DNA from: DATIXJ01 sp963714795
GTDB taxonomy: Bacteria; Bacteroidota; Ignavibacteria; UBA10030; SZUA-254
Direction of reading: 5' to 3'
Length of the DNA stretch: 64,000 nt
NCBI GenBank assembly: GCA_963714795.1
Contig: CAVQPS010000008.1
Span: 186,001-250,000 of the forward strand
Shown here: one piece after another, positions 46,381 through 55,660 of the stretch
Layout of the letters: each line of letters begins with the position of its first letter
How positions within the stretch are numbered: the first letter of the stretch is position 1
Notes under the pieces: model-generated
What the model was told of the DNA's origin: nothing
The model's input: only the letters and a program-made list of their open reading frames with translations
Databases searched by the model: none
Program-made: the position numbers and the translations under genes

Positions 46381-46425
46381 AACCCGTGATTCCCGCCATT
46401 CCTTCCTTGCTTCTCTCCCCATTTT
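46381..46425. repeat. Direct repeat, right copy, flanking hicBA
   Basis: This is the partner of 45744-45789. The repeat content between the two copies is 591 bases and holds only hicBA. Confidence 0.85.
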
Positions 46426-46489
46426 TCGATACTTTGTTCGACAGAATTTAGAAAAAATCAATCTTCTGAATCGAAATTAGGGAATTTCT

Positions 46490-47425
46490 GTGGGCGAACA
46501 GCAACGGTGTGTGATCGGTATCGATGGCGGCGGCACGAAGACTCATGCTGTCATCGTCGGGATGGATGGCGGCATGCTCGCAGAATCGTTCGGCGGTCCA
46601 ACCAATCTTCAAACCGTCGGAATTAAAACCGCGGCAAGTACCATTTTCGATCTTATCGTTGAAACCTGTTCCAAAGCCCAATGTCCGGCTGAGTATTTGC
46701 AGAATGTCGTGCTCGGGCTTGCGGGCGCAGGCCGCGCTTCCGACCGCGCCGAATTATCCAATACCATTCTTGCCGTAGCGCTCAAGAAAAAATTTCCCCT
46801 AAAAAATATAACGATTGAAACAGACGCACGCATCGCTCTCGAAGCTGCCTTTGCCGGCGGTCCCGGTATCGTTGTTATAGCAGGTACCGGTTCGATCGCG
46901 TTGTACCGGACGGAAGATAATAAAATATTGCGTGCCGGCGGCTGGGGTTACTTGCTCGGCGATGAGGGAAGCGGTTATTCTATCGGACGCGATGCGCTGA
47001 ATTATGTCATGCGCCAGTACGACGGTCGAAGCGAGAAGACCGAGCTCACGAATAAAGCGCTTGCGCATTTTCAAGTCGATAAAGTTGAGGACATCATTCC
47101 AAAAGTGTATGGCGGTAATACCGATTTTGCATCGTTCGCTCCCAAAGTGTTTGAAGCAGTTGTCGAGCGCGACCGGGTAGCGCACACGGTGATCGTGAAA
47201 AATTCGACGGAAATTGTGGAGTTGGTTCGTATTTTGACGATGAAAGTTCGCCCGAGAAAAAAATTACCAGTTGCCTTGATGGGCGGATTGCTCGAATCGG
47301 AAAATGTGTATTCCAAAATGGTGAAAGAACGCATTATCCATTCGCTTCCGAATGTCGTCATACAGAAACCAAAATTTCCTGCCGCCTTCGGCGCAACGAT
47401 TATCGGATTGCATGCATTCCGTTAA
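46490..47425 (+). CDS. BadF/BadG/BcrA-type N-acetylglucosamine kinase
   Basis: The 311-residue protein has ASKHA-fold motifs: phosphate-1 GIDGGGTKTHAVIV, ADENOSINE-side GLLESENV, connect GLAGAGR, phosphate-2 VVIAGTGSIAL and GGWGYLLGDEGSG, typical of amino-sugar kinases (NagK/MurK group). It should phosphorylate N-acetylglucosamine or N-acetylmuramic acid. The following hydrolase overlaps it by 14 bases, so kinase and hydrolase probably share a recycling pathway. The start is GTG 46490. Confidence 0.88.
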   Translation: MGEQQRCVIGIDGGGTKTHAVIVGMDGGMLAESFGGPTNLQTVGIKTAASTIFDLIVETCSKAQCPAEYLQNVVLGLAGAGRASDRAELSNTILAVALKKKFPLKNITIETDARIALEAAFAGGPGIVVIAGTGSIALYRTEDNKILRAGGWGYLLGDEGSGYSIGRDALNYVMRQYDGRSEKTELTNKALAHFQVDKVEDIIPKVYGGNTDFASFAPKVFEAVVERDRVAHTVIVKNSTEIVELVRILTMKVRPRKKLPVALMGGLLESENVYSKMVKERIIHSLPNVVIQKPKFPAAFGATIIGLHAFR

Positions 47426-50294
47426 CCGAATATTTTTTTCCGCTCTTATTATTGCAGTCCTCCTGTTTGCGGGCTGCGCATCCCAACCGTCACCAAAACA
47501 ATCCGTCGTATCAGCTTCGTGGGTCGAATCGACGCTCAAACGATTGACGCTCGAGGAAAAAGTCGCACAGATGATTATGTCGCGTGCGTACGGATATTAT
47601 TTCAGCTCGGAAAGCGACGAATTCCATCGCATCGCACATAGTGTTCACGATCGTAAGGTCGGTGGCGTCATTTTCTTCCAGGGAGACGTTCTGGAAACCG
47701 CCACGATGGTGAACCGTCTGCAGAAAATTTCCGATGTTCCATTACTGACTGGAGGAGATTTCGAGTGGGGAACGGCGATGCGCATCCGGCGCTCGACGCG
47801 TTTTCCCGAGGCGATGGCGCTCGGTGCATCGAGAGATTCCGCACTTTCATATGCCGTCGGAAAAGCGATCGGTGAGGAAACGCGGGCCATCGGTGTGCAA
47901 ATTGATTTTGCTCCCGTTGCCGATGTGAACGTCAATCCCGACAATCCCGTCATCAATACGCGATCGTTCGGCGAAAATCCACAATTAGTTGCATCGCTTG
48001 CAACGGCCTACTCGCGCGGGATACAATCCGCCGGAGCTTTTGCAGTTGCCAAACATTTTCCCGGTCACGGCGATACGCAAACGGATTCTCATCTCAACCT
48101 GCCGTTGGTTCTTCATTCACGGGAGCGGCTCGATTCAGTGGAGTTCGTCCCGTTCCGTCGATTGATTCAAAATAATGTCGATGGAATCATGGTTGCGCAT
48201 CTCGAAATCCCATCGTTGCAACAACAATTGTCGCTTCCGGCAACTTTGTCGCCGTTTGTCATCGATGGACTTCTGAAACACGAATTCGGTTTTAATGGAC
48301 TTGTTGTTACCGATGCGATGGATATGGGCGCGCTGGTAAATTCTTTCGGTAATGATTCCGCTGCGGTGAAAGCGGTGGAAGCCGGCGCCGATATTTTGCT
48401 TGTCCCTCCCGATGAAGATGCTGCCATCAATGCTATCATAAACGCAGTCCGGTTGGGCAGAATTTCTGAAGAGCACATTAATCAGTCTGTCCGGAAAATT
48501 TTATCTTGTAAACAACAATTGGGATTGGTCGATAACAGGTTTGTCGATCCGGATAAAATATTTGAGCATGTCGCTACTCCCGAGCACCTTGGACTTGCGA
48601 AGGAAGCCGCACGCGAATCGATAACTTTATTGAAGAATGAAAATATTCTTCCGTTCGAACGATACGGCGAGAAGAAAATTCTTTCCGTGATCGTTGCCGA
48701 TGCGGAAAATTACCGGACGGAAATTCACCGCTCATCCAGCCCGTGGTCCAACGAAACCGTCGGCGATTATTTTATGGCGCAATTCCGGAAACGATACGGC
48801 AATGTGCAATCGATCCGGGTCGATCCGACAATCAATGATCTCGATGTTGAATCGTTGCTGAAAAGTGCAGAGCGGGCAAGCGTGATCGTCTGTCCGATAT
48901 TTTCGAAAGCCCGTTCCGGTTCCGGTCAGTTCGGTTTGCCGGATAACATCATCGATGTTATCGATACGCTCTGTTCATTGAAAAAGCCGGTGGTGCTGAT
49001 TGCGATGGGAAGTCCGTATATTCTCAGCTCGTTTCCAAAAGCCGGTGCGTATATTTGTTCCTATTCCGATTGCGAGGTGTCGACGGAAGCAACTGTTGAA
49101 GCGCTGTTCGGCGAGATTCAGACCACAGGAACTTTGCCGGTAACGATTCCGAATTTATTTTCGTATGGAACCGGGTTACGTGTCGATCAATCGGTTTTGC
49201 GGAACGATTCGCCGGAATCAGTGGGCATGAACCGCGATAGTTTTGCACGGATCGATTCTCTTATGACGAAAGCGATTCGGGATTCTGCCTTTCCCGGCGC
49301 ACAATTTCTCGTTGCAAAAGATGGTGCCGTCGTTTACAACAAATCATTCGGAACGCAGGAATATTTTGCGGGAAGTCCGCGTGTCGAAAATTCCACGATG
49401 TTCGACCTTGCCTCGCTCACAAAAGTTATTGCAACAACGTCCGCAGTGATGCGGTTGTATGATGAAGGTAAACTCCGTCTCGACGAAAAAGTGACGAACT
49501 TTATTCCGGAATTCGGAAATCATGGAAAAGAACATATCACCATCCGGAATCTGCTTCTTCATAACGGAGGACTGCCGCCGTTCAAATTATTATTTCTTAC
49601 ATGTAAATCGCCGCAGGAAGTATTGGATTCCGTTTATCAAACCGAAATGATCTACAAGACCGGAGATTCGACGGTCTACAGCGATTTCGATTTTATTCTT
49701 CTCGGAAAGATCATCGAAAAAATTTCAGGTGTTTCTCTTGATCGGTATGTCGATTCGGTATTCTTCAAACCGCTCGGCATGCGTCGGACGATGTTCAATC
49801 CTCCGGTAACGATGCGGTCGAATATTGCACCGACCGAATTCGATTCCGTGTATCGAAAACAACTTGTCCGCGGCGTCGTGCACGATGAAAATGCGTATGC
49901 ACTCGGCGGTGTTTCCGGGCATGCGGGATTATTTTCATCGGCATCCGATCTTTCAATCTTTCTGCAGATGATTCTGAACGGCGGAACATACGGCGGCAAA
50001 CGTTATATTCAATCCGAAACGGTCAGATTATTTACATCGCGTCAATCGAAAGACAACAGCCGTGCACTCGGCTGGGACACGAAAACGATGAACGGCTACA
50101 GCACTGCCGGAACGTTGATGGGGGAGAAAACGTTCGGCCACACCGGCTTTACTGGCACCTCGGTCTGGATCGAGCCGGAAAAGAAAATTTTTGTTATATT
50201 ACTTACCAATCGGGTCTACCCGACCCGCAATAACAACAAAATCGGCAAAGTGCGCCCCTTAGTGCACGATGCGGTAATGAGAGCAATTCAATAA
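47412..50294 (+). CDS. GH3 beta-N-acetylhexosaminidase fused to a serine beta-lactamase-like hydrolase, lipoprotein
   Basis: The 960-residue lipoprotein (leader ending FAGC) has an N-terminal GH3 domain with the NagZ-type motif AKHFPGHGDTQTDSH and the nucleophile Asp301 in VVTDAMDMGA, a second GH3 sandwich (about 390-600), and a C-terminal class-C-type domain with the SxxK motif (S668-LT-K671), a Tyr motif (YSDFDFILLG) and a late HTGFTG (KTG-like) triad. GH3 should remove GlcNAc from muropeptides, and the second domain may be a DD-peptidase or esterase acting on peptidoglycan. Such fusions are known in Bacteroidota. It overlaps the kinase gene. Confidence 0.92.
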   Translation: MHSVNRIFFSALIIAVLLFAGCASQPSPKQSVVSASWVESTLKRLTLEEKVAQMIMSRAYGYYFSSESDEFHRIAHSVHDRKVGGVIFFQGDVLETATMVNRLQKISDVPLLTGGDFEWGTAMRIRRSTRFPEAMALGASRDSALSYAVGKAIGEETRAIGVQIDFAPVADVNVNPDNPVINTRSFGENPQLVASLATAYSRGIQSAGAFAVAKHFPGHGDTQTDSHLNLPLVLHSRERLDSVEFVPFRRLIQNNVDGIMVAHLEIPSLQQQLSLPATLSPFVIDGLLKHEFGFNGLVVTDAMDMGALVNSFGNDSAAVKAVEAGADILLVPPDEDAAINAIINAVRLGRISEEHINQSVRKILSCKQQLGLVDNRFVDPDKIFEHVATPEHLGLAKEAARESITLLKNENILPFERYGEKKILSVIVADAENYRTEIHRSSSPWSNETVGDYFMAQFRKRYGNVQSIRVDPTINDLDVESLLKSAERASVIVCPIFSKARSGSGQFGLPDNIIDVIDTLCSLKKPVVLIAMGSPYILSSFPKAGAYICSYSDCEVSTEATVEALFGEIQTTGTLPVTIPNLFSYGTGLRVDQSVLRNDSPESVGMNRDSFARIDSLMTKAIRDSAFPGAQFLVAKDGAVVYNKSFGTQEYFAGSPRVENSTMFDLASLTKVIATTSAVMRLYDEGKLRLDEKVTNFIPEFGNHGKEHITIRNLLLHNGGLPPFKLLFLTCKSPQEVLDSVYQTEMIYKTGDSTVYSDFDFILLGKIIEKISGVSLDRYVDSVFFKPLGMRRTMFNPPVTMRSNIAPTEFDSVYRKQLVRGVVHDENAYALGGVSGHAGLFSSASDLSIFLQMILNGGTYGGKRYIQSETVRLFTSRQSKDNSRALGWDTKTMNGYSTAGTLMGEKTFGHTGFTGTSVWIEPEKKIFVILLTNRVYPTRNNNKIGKVRPLVHDAVMRAIQ

Positions 50295-50355
50295 TTTTCC
50301 CTCAAATGGGGAATTTTTTTAAGAAATTTATTTGATCTAATCTGAAGGAACCTAT

Positions 50356-51918
50356 ATGCCTATTCCCAAATTCAAAAATGAAGCACTTACCGATTGGTCG
50401 AAACCGGTCAATCGAAAAAATCAGGAAACTGCAATAAAAAAACTGGAATCATCTCTCGGCAAAGAATATCCGAATATTATTGCCGGAGAAAAAGTCCGGA
50501 GTCAGGGAAAATTTAATTCCATCAATCCGTCGAACGCCGGACAGGTTGTCGGGGTATTTCAACAGGGAACTTCCGATGATGCACTCCGAGCGCTTGACGC
50601 GGCGTGGAGGACATTTGAAACCTGGAAGAAAGTTCCGGCGGCAAAGCGTGCCGATTATCTTTTCAAAGCCGCGAAAATTATGCGCAAGCGTCGGTTCGAA
50701 CTGAATGCCGTGATGATGTATGAAGTCGGGAAATCGTGGATCGAAGCCGATGCGGATACGGCTGAGGCGATCGACTTCTGCGAATTCTACGCCCACGAAA
50801 TGCTGCGGTATGCAAATGCGAAAGTACCGATTCAATTGCCTGGTGAAAAAGATGAGCTTGCATACATTCCGCTCGGTGTGGGCGTTGTGATTCCGCCGTG
50901 GAATTTTCCGCTGGCAATTCTGACCGGCATGACGCTTGCTTCGGTTGTTACCGGAAACACTGTCATCCTGAAACCGTCGAGCGATTCACCGCTGATCGGT
51001 TACAAGTTGATGGAAGTGATGGAAGAAGCAAAACTTCCTGCAGGTGTGATCAATTTTGTTGCCGGACCGGGCAGCGCGGTGGGCGACACGCTGGTGAAAC
51101 ATCCGAAGATACGATTCGTTGCATTTACCGGATCGAAGGAAGTCGGTATTCACATCAACACGGAAGCGGCAAAAGTCCAGCCGGGCCAGCGATGGCTGAA
51201 GCGGGTCGTTGCGGAAATGGGCGGAAAGGATTCGATTATTGTCGACAGCGAAACGAATCTCGATGAAGCCTCGGCAGGTGTAACGGTTTCCGCATTCGGA
51301 TTCCAGGGACAGAAATGTTCGGCATGTTCCCGCGTGATCGTCGATGAGAAAGTCTATGATAAATTTCTTGAGCTCGTGAAGAAACGTGTCGAATCGATTT
51401 CCGTCGGTGAGCCGTATCTCATCAATAATTATATGGGACCGGTTGTCAACAAACGATCGATGGAAAGTATCCAGCGGTATATCGATAAAGGATTGAGCGA
51501 GGGCGGTCGGCTACTTGCCGGTGGTGGTCCGGTTCCGGGAAAGGAAAAAGGATTTTTCCTGAAGCCGACGGTTATTGCCGATGTCGATCCGAAGGCAACG
51601 ATCTCGCAGGAAGAAATCTTCGGTCCGGTGCTTGCGGTCATTAAAGCGAAAAATTTCGATCATGCTTTGGAGATTGCCAATAATACGGAATTCGGTTTGA
51701 CGGGCGGAGTGTATACGAAAAATAAAAAGAAACTGGAAAAAGCGAAGACGGAATTTTTCTGCGGCAATTTATATCTGAACCGGAAATGTACGGGCGCAAT
51801 GGTCGGTGCGCATCCGTTCGGCGGGTTCAATATGAGCGGTACCGATTCCAAAGCCGGCGGACAGGATTATCTGCTGCTCTTTCTTCAGGCGAAGTCAATT
51901 GCAACGAAGATGAAGTAA
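50356..51918 (+). CDS. pruA: L-glutamate gamma-semialdehyde (1-pyrroline-5-carboxylate) dehydrogenase
   Basis: The 520-residue aldehyde dehydrogenase has the family features PPWNFPLAILTGM, the catalytic Glu in VVAEMGGKDSIIVD and the nucleophilic Cys in GFQGQKCSACSRVIV, followed by EEIFGPVLAVIK and HPFGGFNMSGTDSKAGG. These residues around the Cys are typical of P5C dehydrogenase, the second step of proline breakdown to glutamate. No proline dehydrogenase lies beside it. It appears to be a single-gene unit. Confidence 0.93.
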   Translation: MPIPKFKNEALTDWSKPVNRKNQETAIKKLESSLGKEYPNIIAGEKVRSQGKFNSINPSNAGQVVGVFQQGTSDDALRALDAAWRTFETWKKVPAAKRADYLFKAAKIMRKRRFELNAVMMYEVGKSWIEADADTAEAIDFCEFYAHEMLRYANAKVPIQLPGEKDELAYIPLGVGVVIPPWNFPLAILTGMTLASVVTGNTVILKPSSDSPLIGYKLMEVMEEAKLPAGVINFVAGPGSAVGDTLVKHPKIRFVAFTGSKEVGIHINTEAAKVQPGQRWLKRVVAEMGGKDSIIVDSETNLDEASAGVTVSAFGFQGQKCSACSRVIVDEKVYDKFLELVKKRVESISVGEPYLINNYMGPVVNKRSMESIQRYIDKGLSEGGRLLAGGGPVPGKEKGFFLKPTVIADVDPKATISQEEIFGPVLAVIKAKNFDHALEIANNTEFGLTGGVYTKNKKKLEKAKTEFFCGNLYLNRKCTGAMVGAHPFGGFNMSGTDSKAGGQDYLLLFLQAKSIATKMK

Positions 51919-51975
51919 AAAGTTTATCACATTAATCTCAACTACTCATAATCTCATCTACTCAAATACTTAGTC

Positions 51976-53142
51976 ATGAAAATACACGAATATCAGGGAA
52001 AAGAAATCTTAAAAAAATACGGAGTGCCGGTTCCGCAGGGCGGTGTTGCATTTTCTGTCGATGAGGCGGTCGCTGTTGCGCAAAAGCTTGGCGGTAGTGT
52101 TTGGGTGGTGAAGGCGCAGATTCATGCCGGCGGCCGCGGCAAAGGCGGCGGCGTGAAAGTTGCCAAAAGCATCGATGAAGTGCGCCAGTTTGCTTCACAG
52201 ATTTTAGGTATGCAATTGGTGACGCATCAAACCGGTCCGGAAGGAAAAATCGTCAAGCGACTGCTTATCGAGCAGGGCATTTCGATTGCAAAAGAATTGT
52301 ATGTCGGCATTACGCTCGATCGTGCACGTTCTCAGAATGTGGTGATGGCATCGACGGAGGGCGGCGTGGAAATAGAAAAAGTTGCTGCTGAAATGCCGGA
52401 GAAAATCTTGAAGGAAGCCGTCAGCCCGACGATCGGTTTCCGCGAATTTCAGGCACGGAAACTTGCATTCGGTTTGGGATTATCGGGCGATGCATTAAAG
52501 AATGCGGTGAAATTTTTGGTTGCATTGTACAAAGCGTATGAAGAATCGGATGCATCGCTTGCCGAAATCAATCCTCTGGTCATCACGACCGATGGACAGG
52601 TAATTGCGCTCGATGCGAAAATGAATTTTGACGACAACGCGCTCTTCCGTCATCCGGATATCGAGGCGATGCGCGATCTCAATGAAGAAGATCCGCTCGA
52701 AATCGAAGCGTCGAAATCAAATTTGAATTATATCAAACTCGATGGCAACGTCGGCTGTATGGTCAACGGCGCCGGACTTGCGATGGGAACGATGGACATC
52801 ATCAAGCTTGCGGGCGGCGAACCGGCGAATTTTCTCGATGTCGGCGGCGGCGCGAATGTTGAAACGGTTTCCAACGGTTTCAGAATTATTTTGTCCGATA
52901 AGAATGTCAAAGCCATTCTCATCAATATTTTCGGCGGTATCGTGCGCTGTGATCGTGTGGCGAACGGTGTTGTGCAGGCGGCAAAGAATGTGGATGTGCA
53001 TATTCCCGTCGTGGTGAGATTGGAAGGAACGAATGCCAAGGAAGCCCGCGAAATTCTCGCGCACTCCGGACTGGATTTTGCCGTTGCCGGAAGTTTGCAG
53101 GAAGCCGCTGAAAAAGTTACGCAAGCCATCAGGGCGGCGTAA
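51976..53142 (+). CDS. sucC: ADP-forming succinyl-CoA ligase, beta subunit
   Basis: The 388-residue protein has an ATP-grasp domain (MKIHEYQGKEILKKYGVPVP; VVKAQIHAGGRGKGGGVKVA) and a C-terminal CoA-ligase domain (GAGLAMGTMDIIKLAGG; LINIFGGIVRCDRVANGVV). It couples succinyl-CoA hydrolysis to ATP formation in the TCA cycle with SucD, whose gene is not in the window. gatB follows after eight bases, so they share a transcript. Confidence 0.96.
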   Translation: MKIHEYQGKEILKKYGVPVPQGGVAFSVDEAVAVAQKLGGSVWVVKAQIHAGGRGKGGGVKVAKSIDEVRQFASQILGMQLVTHQTGPEGKIVKRLLIEQGISIAKELYVGITLDRARSQNVVMASTEGGVEIEKVAAEMPEKILKEAVSPTIGFREFQARKLAFGLGLSGDALKNAVKFLVALYKAYEESDASLAEINPLVITTDGQVIALDAKMNFDDNALFRHPDIEAMRDLNEEDPLEIEASKSNLNYIKLDGNVGCMVNGAGLAMGTMDIIKLAGGEPANFLDVGGGANVETVSNGFRIILSDKNVKAILINIFGGIVRCDRVANGVVQAAKNVDVHIPVVVRLEGTNAKEAREILAHSGLDFAVAGSLQEAAEKVTQAIRAA

Positions 53143-53150
53143 TGTGATCG

Positions 53151-54605
53151 ATGGGAAATACTGATGCATATGAACCGGTCATCGGGTTGGAAGTTCACGC
53201 TCAGCTTCTGACTAATTCCAAAGCGTTTTGCAGTTGTACGACAAAATTCGGAAATGAACCGAATACCAACGTTTGTCCGGTTTGTCTCGGCTTGCCGGGC
53301 GTTCTTCCCGTTCTGAACAAACAGGTCGTCGAATTTGCCATCCGCATCGGTCTTGCCACTCATTGCGCGATCGCACCCCGGTCGATTTTTGCGCGCAAAA
53401 ATTATTTCTATCCCGACCTTCCCAAAGGATACCAAATCTCTCAATACGAAGAACCGATCTGCTCGAATGGTTGTGTTGATATCGATATCGACGAATCAAA
53501 ACGCAAACGGATCGGCATTACGCGCATTCACATGGAAGAAGATGCCGGCAAATTGATTCATGATCAGGGAGACGAAACGCTGGTCGATATCAACCGGTGC
53601 GGCGTTCCGTTGATCGAAATAGTGAGCGAGCCGGATATCCGTTCTCCGAAAGAAGCGAACAGCTATCTTCGTGTCATGCGACAGATCGTTACGTATTTGG
53701 GAATATGTGACGGCAATATGGAAGAAGGAAGTTTCCGGTGCGATGCGAATGTTTCCGTCCGGGAAAAAGGCGAAACAAAATTCGGCACGAAAACGGAACT
53801 GAAAAATATGAACTCCTTCCGCAATGTCGAGCGTGCGCTGGAATTCGAGATTCAACGACAGATTAATATTATCGACGATGGCGGAACAGTTGTTCAGGAA
53901 ACGCTGTTGTGGGATGCAGAAAAAAATAGTGCGCACATTATGCGTACGAAAGAAGAAGCGCATGATTATCGATATTTCCCCGAACCCGATCTCGTGCCGG
54001 TGCTTGTCGACGAAAAATGGATCGATGCGGTCCGCCAAAATCTTGTCGAACATCCGACAGATCGTCGCGACCGGTTTATTCGGGAGTATGGATTGCCGAA
54101 ATATGACGCGGATGTCTTAACTGCCGAGAAAAGTTATGCCGATTATTTTGAAGCTGTTGTTCGGCATCTTGGTTCATCCAATCAGGAACATGCGAAGCAG
54201 GCAAGTAACTGGGTGATGACGGAAGTGTTACGCGTGGTCAGCGAACGACATATTGATATCCGGGACTTTCCCGTTTCTCCGGAAAATCTTTCGGCGATGA
54301 TACGGCTCATCAATGATGGTACGATCAGCGGTAAAATTGCCAAGGATGTTTTTGCCGAGATGCTTGTTGTCAATGAAGAACCTAATAAAATTATCGAACG
54401 AAAAGGTTGGGTTCAGCTATCCGACGAATCAGCAATCGAAAAGATCGTCGACCTTGTTCTTGCAAAAAATATTCCTCAAATCGAAAAATACCGGGCAGGC
54501 AATGAAAAAGTTTTCGGTTTTTTTGTCGGAGAAGTGATGAAAGCGACAAAAGGAAAAGCGAATCCGTCAATTGTCAATTCTATTTTACAAAAAAAATTAA
54601 AGTAA
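53151..54605 (+). CDS. gatB: Aspartyl/glutamyl-tRNA amidotransferase subunit B
   Basis: The 484-residue protein begins with YEPVIGLEVHAQL and has FCSCTTKFG and CPVCLGLPGVLP (zinc site), GITRIHMEEDAGK, EIVSEPDIRSPKEA and the C-terminal YqeY-like tail domain (about 330-484) with SNWVMTEVLR and NPSIVNSILQKKL. It phosphorylates and helps amidate Glu-tRNA(Gln)/Asp-tRNA(Asn) with GatA and GatC, which are encoded elsewhere. The start ATG 53151 is confirmed by the conserved beginning. Confidence 0.96.
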   Translation: MGNTDAYEPVIGLEVHAQLLTNSKAFCSCTTKFGNEPNTNVCPVCLGLPGVLPVLNKQVVEFAIRIGLATHCAIAPRSIFARKNYFYPDLPKGYQISQYEEPICSNGCVDIDIDESKRKRIGITRIHMEEDAGKLIHDQGDETLVDINRCGVPLIEIVSEPDIRSPKEANSYLRVMRQIVTYLGICDGNMEEGSFRCDANVSVREKGETKFGTKTELKNMNSFRNVERALEFEIQRQINIIDDGGTVVQETLLWDAEKNSAHIMRTKEEAHDYRYFPEPDLVPVLVDEKWIDAVRQNLVEHPTDRRDRFIREYGLPKYDADVLTAEKSYADYFEAVVRHLGSSNQEHAKQASNWVMTEVLRVVSERHIDIRDFPVSPENLSAMIRLINDGTISGKIAKDVFAEMLVVNEEPNKIIERKGWVQLSDESAIEKIVDLVLAKNIPQIEKYRAGNEKVFGFFVGEVMKATKGKANPSIVNSILQKKLK

Positions 54606-54654
54606 TATTGTTAGAATCTCTCTCAGAACTCATACTTGATAAAGGTCATTTCTT

Positions 54655-55431
54655 ATGCGAAAAAAAATTATTGCCGGTAATTGGAAAATGAACAAAGACA
54701 TTCATGAGACTGCAACGCTCGTGAACGGACTCAAAGAAAAGATGAAAGATTTTAAAGGCAACGTCGGTGTTGTCATCTGTCCGCCGTTTACATCGCTGGT
54801 CGTTGCGAAATCTCTCATTCAGGGAACGCAGATTCATCTCGGCGCTCAGAACGTATCGCAGAATGATGATGGTGCGTTCACCGGTGAAGTTTCCGCGAAG
54901 ATGCTGACGGCTATCGGCTGTGAATATGTGATACTCGGACATTCGGAACGGCGACAATATTTCAAGGAAACCGACGAACTTATCAATGCGAAAATCAAAA
55001 AGGCATTGAAGGTAAGTCTCATTCCAATCATTTGCGTCGGTGAAACATTGGAAGAACGTGAAGCCGGCGTCACTGAAAAGATCATATCAACACAAATCAA
55101 AGGAGTGTTGAAAGAGCTGTCCTCCGAAGAAATGCACAAGGTTGTCATCGCGTATGAACCGGTCTGGGCGATCGGAACGGGGAAGACGGCGACGCCCGAT
55201 CAGGCGAATCAGGTTCATAAGTTTATCCGCAAACTTGTGGCGCAACTTTATAACAATACCGTCGCCGACGGATTGATCATTCAATATGGCGGAAGCATGA
55301 ACGCCGAAAATGCCGCTTCACTTCTCTCGCAAACCGACATCGATGGGGGACTTATCGGTGGAGCAAGCTTGAAAGTTGACGCATTTATGGCAATTATTGA
55401 TGCCGGAGCAAGCACCGATAGACAAAAATAA
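54655..55431 (+). CDS. tpiA: Triosephosphate isomerase
   Basis: The 258-residue TIM-barrel protein has the catalytic residues in GNWKMNK, the electrophile His in LGHSERR, the base Glu in AYEPVWAIGTG, and the phosphate-binding YGGSMN and GLIGGASL. It interconverts dihydroxyacetone phosphate and glyceraldehyde 3-phosphate. The 229 bases between it and the next gene hold nothing recognisable. Confidence 0.97.
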   Translation: MRKKIIAGNWKMNKDIHETATLVNGLKEKMKDFKGNVGVVICPPFTSLVVAKSLIQGTQIHLGAQNVSQNDDGAFTGEVSAKMLTAIGCEYVILGHSERRQYFKETDELINAKIKKALKVSLIPIICVGETLEEREAGVTEKIISTQIKGVLKELSSEEMHKVVIAYEPVWAIGTGKTATPDQANQVHKFIRKLVAQLYNNTVADGLIIQYGGSMNAENAASLLSQTDIDGGLIGGASLKVDAFMAIIDAGASTDRQK

Positions 55432-55660
55432 GACAGAAAAATTGGCTGTCGAGGTCAAAGAAGGACACCTTGTTAGGGGATAATTCTGAACAATTTCTTC
55501 GGAAGAATTCCCCAAATCGTTACATTTTCATTGCTTTCCCATCTCAAATTTATTATATTGGGATAGAATTGCTTCCAAATCAAGACGATTCTCAATTTGT
55601 CTTTCTAATAACGGGCTGATTACTATCGAGATTACACTCACAAAGCTCGCACTGCGTGGC

